From: Campanula takesimana
Taxonomy: Eukaryota; Streptophyta; Magnoliopsida; Asterales; Campanulaceae
Length of the DNA: 64,000 bases
Assembly (NCBI GenBank): GCA_026119855.1
Contig: JAOWBW010001474.1
Location: 1-64,000 of the forward strand
Direction of reading: 5' to 3'
The notes under the pieces are model-generated. The model was not told the origin of the DNA, searched no databases, and was given only the letters and a program-made list of their open reading frames with translations. Every line of letters begins with the position of its first letter. Position 1 is the stretch's first letter. Positions 1 through 11,542 of the stretch are shown piece by piece. A program made the position numbers and the translations under genes.

Positions 1-1975
1 GAAAACTTAAGGCAAACTTATGAACGCTACTGTGAAATTATCAATCTATGTATTTCACTTGGCATGAAGTTTACCAACAAAGATTTGAATGTAAATTTTC
101 TACAAGCCTTTGGATAAAGATATCTACATAAATCTAGCGCTCTTGAAGACGCTGGAACTTTAGATGTTTGGACTTTAAGGAACCTATATGCAAATCTCAA
201 AGTTTACGAACTCAAACTCCAACGAATCAGCGAAACTGAAGGAAAGTCAAAATCTATGGCTATGATGGCGCACAGAGAAGCTGCGCCTACACCTGCGCCT
301 ACTCCTGCGCCTGTACAAGATGAGAAAAGCTCCGATCCCAAAATTTCTACTTCTGAGCTATTAGACATGGATGATGAAGACTTCGCTTTATTTGTGAAGA
401 AATTTCAAAAATTCAGAAATTCTCAAGACCCGGCTCAACCAACAAATTTCAAGGATCTACCAGCAAAGCTCCTCAAAAGTTTTCAAGGAGCAGTGATTCA
501 AAAAGAAAAGAAGATCTTGTTTGTTTTAATTGCAGAAACCCGGACATTTTGCATCAAGCTGCCCGATCCCCAAATTTGAATATATGCAGAAGAAGAGCAG
601 TCATACTCCCAAATTCACTCCCAAGTTCACTCGTCACAAGGGAATGGTTGCTGAAGAAGAAGCACCAGCAAATGAGCACAACACTTGGATTGAAACAGAC
701 TCCGATGAGAGCGATGAAGATTCCGATGATGGACTCGTTTGTTTGATGCAAATGATGATGAAGTTGATGCTTATGATTCTGATGATGACTTCTCCAAGGA
801 TGTTCCCGATATGAATGCCTTGAATAAACCTATCAAGAAATCTGCAGGTTTTCAAGAAGTGAAAAAGAAGAAAGGACCAACCATCAGCGAGCTCGTTGAA
901 CAAGGATTTCTCACTCCGGCTCAAAACGATGGTGGATTGCTATTCTCACGATGTGATCTTGGAGCAAGGAAAAATTGAGAAAAGGAGCATACATTAGACC
1001 ACAGGTTGAACCAACTGCTCAAATCTCCAAAATCAATGATGAAGTGATTGCTGAACAAGAAAAATTGTTCAAGAAGGCTGAAAAGGTAATCACTAGATTT
1101 GATAGTATGAAGGAAGCTTTAGCACTATCATGTGATGAAATTTCCCAGCTTAAGACCGAGAAATCTCTACTTAAATCTGAACTCACCCTCCTTAAGGAGC
1201 AGATAAAGAGCATGACTCCTCTTACTGTTAAAAACACTTTTCTAACAGAACAGAACTCACTTCTTAAAGTTCAGAACGATGAATTGGTTGCTCAAATTAC
1301 TGATCTTAAAAAGACTACAAATGAGTGGTCCAATTCTCGTGTCACTATGGAAAATATATTTGAGTCCCAAAAAGTCAGTGGTGATAAAAGTGGCTTGGGA
1401 TTCTCATCAACTAGTGACAACTTTAAATGTGATGTCTGTGCTGAAAGAGATAGTGAATTTACCAACCAACAAACTTTTGAAATTCCCAAGGAAAAACATT
1501 CTAATTCAATGGGTAAAGGACAGGAAAAGTCAAGAGACAAACATTCCACTATGTCTACCCAACGAAGCAATTTGGGAAAGCTAATGGGAAAGATATAGCT
1601 ACAGATGAACCATCTCCTAGCAAAATCATTCTTGAAAATAGGCGCGCTCCTTCTCCGAGTGCTCATTATGCGCCTAAGAGCCACGCGCCTCATCGCCGTG
1701 CGCCTCCTAGCCCTATGCGCCCTCCGAGAAAAAGCGCTCCAAAATTTCAAAAGAAAGATTTTGTTAAGTCTAGTTCATCTGACCCAAAGAAGAATGCCAT
1801 CCCCAAGAAAAGTAAAGAGTTTGTGAAAACTCACGTGATTGGTGGCTTTCATCATTGTTCCATTTGTGATTGTTCAGGACACAAGGCCGTGGAATGCCTT
1901 TTGCGATTCACTCCCAATGCCAAAGGACGTAAAAATCCTAAGGTCAAGCAAGAGTGGGTTGTCAAAAGTTGCTAA
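1..1975 (+). pseudogene. Gag of the Sirevirus element, frameshifted
   Basis: The reading frame is open from base 1 (a UBN2-type copia Gag ending, with ERYCEII near the start) but meets an in-frame TAA at 115-117. It resumes in the same frame to about 540, then shifts at the zinc knuckle (CFNC...PGHFASSCP) into frame 2, shifts again near 735, and opens at 975-1598 as a Lys/Glu/Leu-rich coiled coil of about 200 residues. A further frame (1715-1975) has a second Cys/His cluster (HHCSICDCSGH). Gag would package the RNA into virus-like particles. An Ala-Pro-rich stretch near 1640-1735 is encoded by GCGCC repeats. At least three frameshifts and one stop make it non-functional. Confidence 0.85.
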
Positions 1976-2012
1976 CCCTAGGACCCAAAAGGAATAAAGG
2001 GGACCTGCTTAA

Positions 2013-3577
2013 ATGTCTATATTTAAGGTTCTTTGTTTCATGGCTGGATCTTCAAAAGCTAGAAATTACGAATGGATTCTCGATAGTGGGTGTTCAAGAC
2101 ACATGACTGGAGATGAATCCTTATTAGAAGATGTCCATGAAGAAAGAGGTCCCTCCGTAACATTTGGCGATAATAACAAAGGTCAAGTTGTAGCATATGG
2201 AAAGCTCAAGAAAGACAAAGTGTGCATTGAAAGAGTCTCACTCATCGAAGGGCTCAAGCACAACTTATTATCCATATCTCAATTCTGCGACAAAGGATTA
2301 GAATGCCATTTCACTTCAACGCAATGTCTTATCAAGAATGGCAAAACTGGAGCTATCTTACTCACGGGATATCGTAAGACAAATATTTATATTATTGATT
2401 TCCATAGTATGAACTCTAGTACTAATCTTTGTTTTGTAGCAAAAAGTGTGAACGAAAATAGTTGGCTGTGGCACAAGCGCTTAAGTCACTTGAACTTCAA
2501 GTATCTATCTAAACTCAGCAGGAACAATCTTGTCAAAGGACTTCCAAAGTTGCTGATCATAATGACAAAAAGTGCGCCGCATGTCAACTTGGCAAACAAC
2601 CGAAGCAGTCATTTTCAAGCAAGTCAAATCCTTCAACTACAAGATGTTTGCAACTGCTTCACATTGATCTATTTGGACCAGTTTCCACCACAAGTATTAG
2701 AAGAAACAAGTATACTCTAGTTGTGGTGGATGATTATTCAAGATATACATGGGTAGAGATGATGATTACAAAAGATGATTGTTATGATATTCTCACTACC
2801 TTATTTCGACTGCTCCAAACCAAAAAGAAGATGACATCGTTAGTGTTCGATCTGACAATGGAACAGAATTCAAGAACAACGGTGTTGCTCGATATTGTGA
2901 AGATCATGGGATAGATCACAACTTTTCAACCTCCGGAGTCCCTCAACAAAATGGCGTTGTTGAACGAAAGAATAGAACGTTGATTGAAGCTGGAAAGACG
3001 ATGATAGCTGAAGCTAAATTGCCTAAGTACTTTTGGGAAGAAGCTATCAACACTGCATGTTTTACTCAAAATCGTTCCCTCATCAACAAACTTCACAACA
3101 AGACTCCGTATGAACTATGGCATGGTAGAACTCCCAACATTGCATTCTTCAAGATCTTTGGTTGCAAATGTTATATCCTCTACAACGGAAACGAACATAG
3201 AGGTAAATTCGACGCCAAAGCCGACGAAGGTATTTTTGTTGGGTATGCCAAACACTCTAAAGCTTTTCGTGTTTTTAATAGAACTACATTAGTGATAGTT
3301 GAATCTGTACATGTTACATTTGATGAACATTCTCTCCTTGAGCCACATTTGGCTCCAAATGTTGCTGATGATTCTATTGAGCTAAATGATACAGGTGCTC
3401 CTATTTATGTTGCGCCCACTCAAGATCAGAATCTATCAACACAAGGAAATCCATCTACATCAAATGCGCCTAATTCAATGCATTATGCGCCTGGTGAATC
3501 CTCTATTACGCCTCACTCAAATGATGCGCCTCATGATTCCTCTCACGCGCCTATTTCTACTGCTGCATCTGATGTAA
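2013..3577 (+). pseudogene. Protease, pre-integrase and integrase part of Sirevirus pol, frameshifted
   Basis: The aspartic protease active site is visible as WILDSGCSRHMTG near 2070-2110. The GAG-pre-integrase motif WLWHKRLSHLN lies near 2460-2500. The frame then breaks around 2550-2600, and the integrase resumes in frame 2 (LLHIDLFGP, VVDDYSRYTWV). It breaks again near 2830 and continues in frame 1 with the second catalytic Asp (SDNGTEF) and the catalytic Glu (NGVVERKNR). The integrase C-terminus (YELWHGRTPN, FGCKCYI) and an Ala-Pro-rich linker follow to about 3577. All three DDE residues are present in the DNA but not in one frame. A third frameshift near 3580-3610 separates this part from RT. 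Confidence 0.9.
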
Positions 3578-3860
3578 CCCAAATTTCAATTCTGAGCCAG
3601 TTCAACCCCCAAATTTCAATGACTTTGAATCTGGTGAAGATGTACCAATTGAAGACCTTCAAGTTTCTACGACTCAACCTAACTTACCTCCTGAAATTCG
3701 TGAAGTTAGAGATCACCCAATTGCTAATATCATCGGTGATCTACAAGTTGGTGTTCGTACAAGGAGAGCTACAAACTTTGATGCTTACACTGCTTTTATC
3801 TCTCAAATTGAACCGAAGAAGGCTGATGAAGCGCTCCAAGATCCTAATTGGGTTGTTGCA

Positions 3861-5336
3861 ATGCAAGAAGAACTCAATCAATTTGAACGATGTAAGGTTT
3901 GGACTCTAGTTCCAAGACCAAATGATCATGGAGTGATTGGTACAAAATGGGTGTTCAGGAACAAGATGGACGAGAATGGAACCATCACTAGAAACAAAGC
4001 AAGATTGGTTGCACAAGGCTATAGGCAAGAAGAAGGAATTGACTACGATGAAACTTTTGCGCCCGTAGCAAGACTTGAAGCTATCAGATTATTTCTAGCT
4101 TACGCCGCTCACAAGAACTTCAAGTTATATCAAATGGATGTGAAGAGCGCGTTTCTAAATGGTGAACTCCAAGAACAAGTCTATGTTGCTCAACCACCTG
4201 GGTTTGAAGATTCACAATTTCCAAATCATGTGTACAAACTCCAGAAAGCTTTGTATGGACTCAAACAAGCACCAAGAGCATGGTATGATACACTATCAAA
4301 GTTTCTCATCGAAAAAGGCTTCACTCGCGGTAAAATCGATACAACTCTTTTCATTGCCAAACATAATGGTCATAAATTACTTGTTCAAATTTATGTTGAT
4401 GATATTATATTTGGTTCAACTAATGAATTGTTGTGCAAGCGTTTTGAGAAACTAATGAAGAGCAAGTTTGAAATGAGCATGATGGGAGAACTCACATTCT
4501 TCCTCGGGCTTCAAATCAAGCAAATGAGTGAAGGCATTTTTATCAACCAATCCAAATACACAAAGGACTTAATCAAGAAGTTTGGACTTGAGAACGCTAA
4601 ATCATACGATACTCCAATGGCCACCGGCAACAAACTCGACAAAGATCTAAAAGGTAAACGTGTTGATCAAACGCTCTATCGAGGTATGATTGGCTCACTC
4701 CTTTATCTTACTGCTAGTAGGCCCGATATTATGTTTAGTGTTTGTGTTTGTGCTCGTTATCAATCCGACCCAAGAGAAGCACACTTAATTGCTGTGAAAC
4801 GTATTATAAGATATCTCTCTGGCACTGTTAACCTTGGACTTTGGTACACCAAAGATTCGAACTTTAAACTTGTAGGTTACTCAGATGCGGATTATGCAGC
4901 GTGCACAATTGATAGGAAAAGCACAAGTGGCACCTGTCATTTCCTCGGATATAGACTTGTGTCATGGGCGAGTAAGAAACAAGCTTCAGTATCTGTCTCA
5001 ACAACCGAAGCCGAATATATTGCTGCGGGAAGTTGTTGTTGTCAAATACTCTGGATGAAGCAGCAATTGGTGGACTATGATATCATCGAAGAAAATTGTC
5101 CCATCTACTACGACAATACATCAACAATTGCGGTTTCTGAAAATCCTGTCATGCACTCAAAGACCAAGCACATCGACATCAAATATCACTTCCTCAAAGA
5201 CCACGTGGAGAAAGGCAATATACATTTGGAACACGTGGGAACCGACTATCAAATCGCCGACATTCTAACGAAAGCACTCGACGCGAAACGGTTCATATTT
5301 TTGAGAGGCGAAATGGGTATGCTTGAACTCAACTAA
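3861..5336 (+). CDS. Reverse transcriptase-RNase H portion of Sirevirus pol (491 codons open)
   Basis: This open frame covers the full copia RT. Visible motifs are WVFRNKMDENG, KARLVAQGYRQ, LYQMDVKSAFLNG with the first catalytic Asp, YGLKQAPRAWYD, and YVDDIIFGSTN holding the YVDD pair. RNase H follows: SDADYAACTIDRKSTSG, TTEAEYIAA, a Tyr-Tyr-Asp-Asn motif, and a usual copia ending (ILTKALDAKRF). It has no own start; the coding frame extends upstream to about 3620 and was originally fused to integrase. The proteins copy genomic RNA into cDNA inside particles. The catalytic residues look intact, so this is the best preserved part of pol, but the upstream frameshifts cut it off from Gag. Confidence 0.93.
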   Translation: MQEELNQFERCKVWTLVPRPNDHGVIGTKWVFRNKMDENGTITRNKARLVAQGYRQEEGIDYDETFAPVARLEAIRLFLAYAAHKNFKLYQMDVKSAFLNGELQEQVYVAQPPGFEDSQFPNHVYKLQKALYGLKQAPRAWYDTLSKFLIEKGFTRGKIDTTLFIAKHNGHKLLVQIYVDDIIFGSTNELLCKRFEKLMKSKFEMSMMGELTFFLGLQIKQMSEGIFINQSKYTKDLIKKFGLENAKSYDTPMATGNKLDKDLKGKRVDQTLYRGMIGSLLYLTASRPDIMFSVCVCARYQSDPREAHLIAVKRIIRYLSGTVNLGLWYTKDSNFKLVGYSDADYAACTIDRKSTSGTCHFLGYRLVSWASKKQASVSVSTTEAEYIAAGSCCCQILWMKQQLVDYDIIEENCPIYYDNTSTIAVSENPVMHSKTKHIDIKYHFLKDHVEKGNIHLEHVGTDYQIADILTKALDAKRFIFLRGEMGMLELN

Positions 5337-6103
5337 ATTCAATATAGTTTTGTCAATACTAATGATTTTACGTTGTGTTGAGTTATGAGTATATTAGGTA
5401 CAAATGATTAAATCATTTTTTTCAAAGTTTCAAGGAAACTATGCGCGCCTAATACTTCTGCGCGCTCAACTCTTTGCGCGCCAAAATCTAGCGCGCGCCT
5501 AACATTCAATGCCTCGTAAGTCATTTTGCGCGCCTAGATGAGTATGCGCCCTGTTAAGGTAATGCGCTCCTTCATGCGCGCATTAACTATTGCGGCTCAA
5601 TCATTTCTCAAAATTCAATTTCAATGATTGAACGTATTAAATACACAAGTACCAGGTATGTTTATTCTGTTCATTTATTATAGGAATCTATGTCTTTTGA
5701 CATTCCATTAATTGTTCAAGGGTACTTGTGCAATTAAATTTTTCCCTCGTTTTACGCTTTTCGAAAATTTTATTTTCTGGGGATTTATTTCTTGCACCCA
5801 AACTTACACCAAAATAGATGTTTTTGGGGTTTGTGCAAAAATTAGTCAAATTGCTCATACACTTAAAGGGAAAGTGGAGCAGTTTTTCTTTTACCCAATA
5901 TGTCACATCATGACACTTTATGTCATTCTGCATTTAATGCCCTTCAAATCCATATATCCCTCATTAATGCGCCGTACACATGTCATGATGAGCTGCCGTT
6001 TTTCAAAATCCCTCATAAATACACATCCTTTCAACTTCCCATCTTTTTAAATTTTTGACAGTATTATTTCCATATCAGTGCAATTTTTTTTTTAAACCTA
6101 ACC
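5337..6103 (+). other. Non-coding spacer between pol and env-like gene, with GCGCGCC-rich block
   Basis: No gene is seen. Bases 5441-5590 carry about ten copies of GCGCC/GCGCGC cores spaced by AT-rich sequence. The rest is AT-rich and leads into the putative internal promoter near 6104. Confidence 0.6.
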
Positions 6104-6111
6104 TATATATA
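6104..6111 (+). promoter_or_regulatory. Putative internal TATA box for the env-like gene
   Basis: TATATATA at 6104-6111 is followed by a CT-rich tract (about 6118-6240, long CTCTCT runs) and an ATG at 6254. TATA plus a pyrimidine patch is a usual plant core-promoter layout. That it drives a separate transcript is inference. Confidence 0.5.
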
Positions 6112-6253
6112 CACTTCCCTTCTCTCTCTCTCTTTCTCACCAACTCCCTCATCTCTATGCACCTCCCTACACTCTCTCTCTCTCCCAATCTCTCCGTTTC
6201 TCTCTCTCTCTCTCTCTCTTTCGTTTCTCTATTTTTTCTTATATATCTCGTTA

Positions 6254-9200
6254 ATGGGTCCGAAGAAAGCTACAAAATCTACCCAAGACGAAATGGTAAT
6301 GAATTCTAACTCTTAAACTCTTTAAATTTCTGAATTTTTTTCCTGTGTTCGTCTTTTTCAAAAACCCGAATGCCCATTTTTCTTGATTAATCTTGCTTCG
6401 GTGATCCGTTTTCAAAATCGTTCGTTAGGTTATGTTCGTTTTGCAATTTCGAGTCTTTATAACTAACTTTTTCAACGATCAATTCGCTATTTGGTGCGAA
6501 TCTGAAAAATCACCATTTTCGACTTTTCGGTTTTTAAGATCTTTGAATCCATTTTTTGGATTCGTTGTTGATTTTTACTTGTTTTGATTTACATATTTGT
6601 TATCCTTGTCTTCGTGCAGTCATTTTGATATATTGTAAGCTTGATTTGGTGAAGTTTCTCGAATTATGTGATCTTGGTGTTCTTGGTGTTCTTCGAGCAT
6701 TCAAGACATGTTCTTCGTGTTCTTCATTATTTTTGCTTGACTTGGGTCTCATAAATTTTCAAAACTTGTTTTTCAAAATTTTCACTTTTTGATTCTGAAA
6801 AATTGCATATGTATGTTTGCATGTGTTTGTGTGTTTTTATACTCAGTTTACATTTCTACATAAGTAATGCGCCTATATATGAATTCATGCGCCTAGTATG
6901 ATTAAGCGCACATTGACATTATGCGCCTCAAAGAGATTCTCGCGCTCACATGCGTTTGCGCCTCAATCCTTTATGCGCCTAATATCATTATGCGCCTACA
7001 CTTATTATGCGCCCCAATTCATACTTAGTCAATTCTTATGTTCAAACTTTTCTTAGTATATTTCATAGAACCATAAATATGCGCCTTGTATTTCTCTGCG
7101 CCTCATAAATTTCATGCACCTACCATAATTATGCGCCTAGATTCATTGTGCTCTCTTATGTACCTATGACTCTTTGCGCCTAATTATTCTATGCGCCTCA
7201 AATTTCATGCGCCTGGTATACACTTTGCTTATTTATGCTTCTATGCGCCTGATTCACACTAATCCCTTTAAATGTTTAATTTTACAGGATCTATCTAACT
7301 TCAGACCTGGTGAAACATTTGATTTGAACGAGCTATCTGCTGACCCTATGGGTGTTGAAATTATGGATTATATCAGACTGGCTGGTCTTCTCCCTTTGTT
7401 CACTCTGGAGCAACCTTTCTACTCTCCGCTCCTTGTTGATGAATTTTTCTCTACAGCAGAATTTGTAGAAATTCCAACAGACATTGAAGGAATGGTGCGC
7501 TATCGCATTCGCGCAGTAGTTCAAGACGTTGAGATAACCATGTCTGCCGGCACTATAAAGAACGTTGTCAACTTCAACAAAACTGGCCCCTTGGGTGTAG
7601 CTGGCAAAGTCAATTCCTATTCAGCCGCCGCTCAAAACATTATGGCGCGTTCCCTTCTTCGTATTCCTACGCTTCAAAACAATATCAAAACGGTGGAAAT
7701 TAGAGATGGTGGTGATTTATTGGCGCATATTGCGCATCTGGTTGGCACTTCCATTATCTTCAAAACTGGAAATGTCAACAGATTTACTATGGAGCAGTGG
7801 GAATTCACAGCTGCCATCATGGCAAAAACCATCCTCAACTGGCCTCAGATCTTATTTACTAATCTTCAGGACCAGATTGACAAGTACAATAAAAACAAAG
7901 CTGACGGCAAGACGAAGTTCAAGACTCACTGCCGTATTCTCACTAAAATCTTCTTCTCCTACCCTGCGCTTGCAAATTTTCTTGCTGAGAACCCAGCCTA
8001 CCAGACCACTGATGTCCCTGTTTTTGGTAAGGACAGTTTAGTGATGAAGAGGCGCAGAAAGCGCATGGCCAAGCGCGCGCCAAGGGTGAAAGGCGCTCAG
8101 TTGGTAGATGAAGCCACTGAGTCAGATGAAGAAGCAGCTGGCGCAGATGGTGAAGAAGAAGCTGCAGTAGCGCCACGCGCAGAACATTTTCCTGGCACAG
8201 TGAAAGGCAAAGGCAAAGGGATTGCTGAAGAACCAAGCAGACCTGCTAAGCGCCCCAGAACGGACACTGAAGAAGAAAAGGAGCTGAAACGCGCTAAAGA
8301 AGCCAGTAGACTGGAAGCGCAGTTAAAAAGAGATGAAGAATTCAGATTGAAACAGGCTGCTGACTTATCTAAATCAGAAAGGCGCAAAGGCGCAGGGTCT
8401 AGCGCTGATGCACGCGCGCCTGCCCATGATGCGCCTCCAACCGTTCATGCGCCTACTCAAACACCATCTTTTGATCGTCAACAAGTCAGAGATAAAATTT
8501 CTGTAGATTTATTTGGTGAAGATATTGAGGATCAAGCTCAGGGGGAGCCAGATCAGTTAAGGCGCAAACCATCATCTGTGCGCCCAAAGGCTCCTGCGCC
8601 TCATCCTGAAGAAATTTCTTCAAGCGCAGAATATATTCCATCTCCTCCTCGCGCTCCTACTTTGCGCCCCTCTACTCCTGCGCCTCCTCCCACTCCTGAT
8701 ATGAGTGTGGTTATTTCTCTTCTAAAGCAACTCCAGCAAGGCCAGTCTCAAATGAACTCACAATTGGAGCTTCATACTTCCATGCTTACCCAGCAGGCTG
8801 ATGAGATTGCTGCCATTAAGGGGGAGATAAAGCGCATAGATGCCAACATCAAGGACAAACATTTCCTGACTCCTCAACAATGGAATGACGCTATTGATCA
8901 AATGAATGAGCTCTTCAAAGGCACTCTTGCCTCCCTTCATGAGCGCATAGATGGTGGCATCAAACTCACTGATGGCCAAGATTTCATTAATGCTATAAGG
9001 GAGGTAGAGTTGAACATAGCGGGTGATATAAGGAAGTTGTTTGAAATGGTGGCTGGAGATAGCTAAAAATTGCTGAGTGTGGTTGATAAACTCAAGGAAG
9101 TTAAGGATGAGCTAGAAATCCTAAGTTTAACTGTGTATGGTGCTGATCCTGGCGCAGAACCCAAAGCTTCTGAAACTCCTGCGCCTCCAGCTCCTGAAAC

Positions 9201-9609
9201 TCCTGCGCCCTCTTCCAGCTCTGCTCCCAGCGCGCCTGTTGACATTAACTCCCTGCTTTCAAAGATTGATGTTTTGAAAGAGTTAGTTGTCACTCACTTC
9301 AACGCCGCACACTCCAGCGCAGACAGGCGCTCAGATAGGATTTCCTCTGACATTGTTTCAGCGCAGGCTGCTATTGAAGCTAACTTTCAGAACGTTGCAG
9401 AAAACGTCGCTCATCAGCAAGCCATTACTCAACGCACCATTGATGAATATCAAAACATTAATGTTGGTCATTTGCGCTACCTCAGAGACGGCGTCACAGA
9501 CACTCATGGTTTAGTGAACCGCGCCTATCAACTTTCTAAACAAATCCAGCGCTCCGTTTCTGAAATTGAAGAAGGTTTGAAGGAAGATGACGCGCCTCCT
9601 AATCATTAG
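6254..9609 (+). CDS. Env-like / plant-transposon-protein-like gene of the Sirevirus, two exons, one internal stop
   Basis: Exon 1 is 6254-6295 (14 codons, MGPKKATKSTQDEM), ending at GTAATG. Intron 6296-7287 ends TTTAATTTTACAG. Exon 2 starts at 7288 (DLSNFRPGETFDL), and both junctions are phase 0. Exon 2 is open to TAA 9064-9066, and the same frame stays open from 9067 to TAG at 9607-9609. The N-terminal 280 residues resemble the globular domain found in env-like ORFs of Sireviruses and in putative plant transposon proteins. A basic patch (RRRKRMAKRAPR), an acidic/Lys-rich charged part, an Ala-Pro-rich segment encoded by GCGCC and C-terminal coiled coils follow. I see no convincing signal peptide or membrane span, so 'envelope' is only a positional name. 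The role is unknown. Confidence 0.65.
6296..7287 (+). other. Predicted intron of the env-like gene, rich in ATGCGCCT motifs
   Basis: GT at 6296, a branch-point-like CTAAT near 7259 and a pyrimidine-rich stretch before AG at 7286-7287. From about 6868 to 7252 it holds more than a dozen ATGCGCCT or one-base variants about 20-25 bases apart. The open frame 7174-7287 directly upstream of exon 2 is then intronic. Confidence 0.6.
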
Positions 9610-10123
9610 TTTTCTTTGAATGTAAGAATTTTTTTTGTTAGTAAATCCCTTTTGAAGATAGTGTTTTTAGTGCTTACTTGTTTTAGCACATCTTTTGTCT
9701 TTGTTCTATTCGAAACTTGTAACTTGTAACTCTTTCCCAAGTTTTAATAAGAACAATGCATCACTTATTATCAAACCTTGTTCACTCAAACTCCTTGTTT
9801 GTAGAACAATGAATATTGTTTAAATTCATATGCATCATATTGAATTGTTTCATACTTTCATGCATTAAGTTTAAACTTGGTTTAAACACATTTCAAAACT
9901 AAAAATCATAAATCATCTTGAATGTGTTAAAACTGTTGTTTCTATCTTTCCATATGTAACTCTTTATTCTTATTGGAATAGATTAGGAATCTATATCTTG
10001 GACTAGTGTGTACATTAACTTGAGACATGATTTACCAATTTCATTCATTTGGACATGTTTTTATCAAGTATAATGGTTGTCCATGATATAGTAGGTAATG
10101 GCATCAATCAAATAGGGGGAGAT
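9610..10123 (+). other. 3' untranslated region and polypurine tract of the Sirevirus
   Basis: AT-rich sequence without ORFs. It ends in AATAGGGGGAGAT (10111-10123), the polypurine tract that primes plus-strand DNA synthesis, directly abutting the LTR. Confidence 0.8.
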
Positions 10124-11542
10124 TGTTGGGTATGCCCACACATATCTTAGTTTTAATGTAATAGGATTTATTAGATTTGATTGATCCATCACCTAAGTTT
10201 TATTTCATGGACTTTAGACCCACATGTAAGAAGTATTTATACTTCATTTTTTAAGTTGTCCATTGTTATAGAATAGGCTTAGAAATAGGGCAAGAAGATC
10301 AAGATTCAAGATAAATCACAAGTTCAGTTTGAGCCACGCGCCTATGCGTCCCTTCATGCTATGCGCCATGCGCCTTTCAGCGCGCGCGCATATAGCCTCG
10401 CGCCTCAAAGATCCACGCGCGTTGTTACGCGCCTCAAATGGACCATGCGCTCTTATGGCTCAACGCGCCTCATCATGGTTGATTTTACACTCAGTGATTT
10501 ATTGAAGACTCGAAGACTTGAAGAGAATTCAAATTACGCCAATGATCCAACGGTGGTTAAAAGATGCATATACGCCCAATCTATTGACACGTGTCCACAA
10601 CGGTCACATTTATGTTGAGTGTCAAAATGGCCATAATATATGCATGCTCCAATCAACGAGCGACAGCTCATCTTATCCACAAGGATTTCCAACGGCTAGT
10701 TTTTTTGAAGTTCACTATAAATACCCCATAACTTCAACATTTTGAAGTTGCTGAGTTTTGCTAAGAATTTCAAGAATTTCTCTCTCTAAGCATTTGTTGA
10801 AGATTTGAAGATTGCCTTCGTTTTTCCAGATTTCTCAAGAACATCTTCATACCTTCATCCTTAGCCCAGATCTTCAAAGCCTTAACACTTTAGTTTCTTG
10901 TGCTCTCCATCTCAAAGATCTAAAGAGCCTTGATACTAAGAACACACACGCACCTCTTTAAGATTAATCATTTAGATTCTTCTTTAAGAGATACACCGGT
11001 TATTGTTTTGGATTTGTTCTTTCATAGTAATAGATCTTGAGTTAGTGTATAAGCTCAAACATTGTAATTTGTAACACTCACTCATTATATAAGATCTCGA
11101 TTTGAAATCCAAGACTAACCATCTTGGTAGAGGACGTAGATCTTTCATTGATCGAACCTCTCCAAATAGCTTGTGTTATTATCTTGTTATTTCTTTCAAG
11201 TTATTATTTTCACTCACTATTTGCTTGTTTACTCATTGTAGATTGATTGAACTGAATTGTGTTGTGTTTGTTAAAACATTTGCCTTAGTTCCTTATTTCA
11301 CTCACTTTGAGCCAAAATACTTAGTGTGTGTGTTGCGCTCCCTTTATCACTTTGCGCCTATTTTCATTACTAAATTCCGCTGTGCATTTCACTCACTCAC
11401 TTGGGCGCATTTCATTACGCTTACTTGATAAAGTGCGCATTTGCAATTGAGTTTTTCAAGGGTACGAAAAGATTTTTAAAACAGCTATTCACCCCCCCCC
11501 TCTAGCTATTTTTCATACCCTTGTTGCCCTTTGGGACCAACA
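10124..11542 (+). repeat. 3' LTR of the Sirevirus element
   Basis: It starts TGTTGGGTATG and ends GGGACCAACA, with inverted ends TGTTGG/CCAACA, 1419 bp. A TATA box TATAAATA lies at 10716-10723. A GCGC-rich block occupies about 10336-10470. A C9 run with CTCTAGCTA near 11491-11507 matches the conserved end region of Sirevirus LTRs. Confidence 0.9.

Larger units (their letters stand above)
1..11542 (+). mobile_element. Sirevirus-type (Maximus/SIRE) Ty1/copia element, 5' truncated by window edge
   Basis: Order on + is gag, protease, integrase, RT, RNase H, a long spacer, an env-like ORF, a polypurine tract and the 3' LTR. A long extra ORF downstream of pol, a coiled-coil Gag and the AGGGGGAGAT-TGTTGGG tract/LTR junction are established traits of Sireviruses. 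The LTR starts TGTTGG (10124) and ends CCAACA (11542). The next bases resume the integrase of a minus-strand gypsy element, so the Sirevirus inserted there. The 5' LTR and the left target duplication lie outside the window; the right duplication should be GAAAG (11543-11547). Gag and pol carry several frameshifts, so the copy is not autonomous. Confidence 0.93.

Noticed and set aside
7174..7287. Upstream start of the env-like ORF at 7174
   Set aside because: The segment is motif-rich intron-like sequence directly before a good splice acceptor; the spliced start at 6254 fits better.
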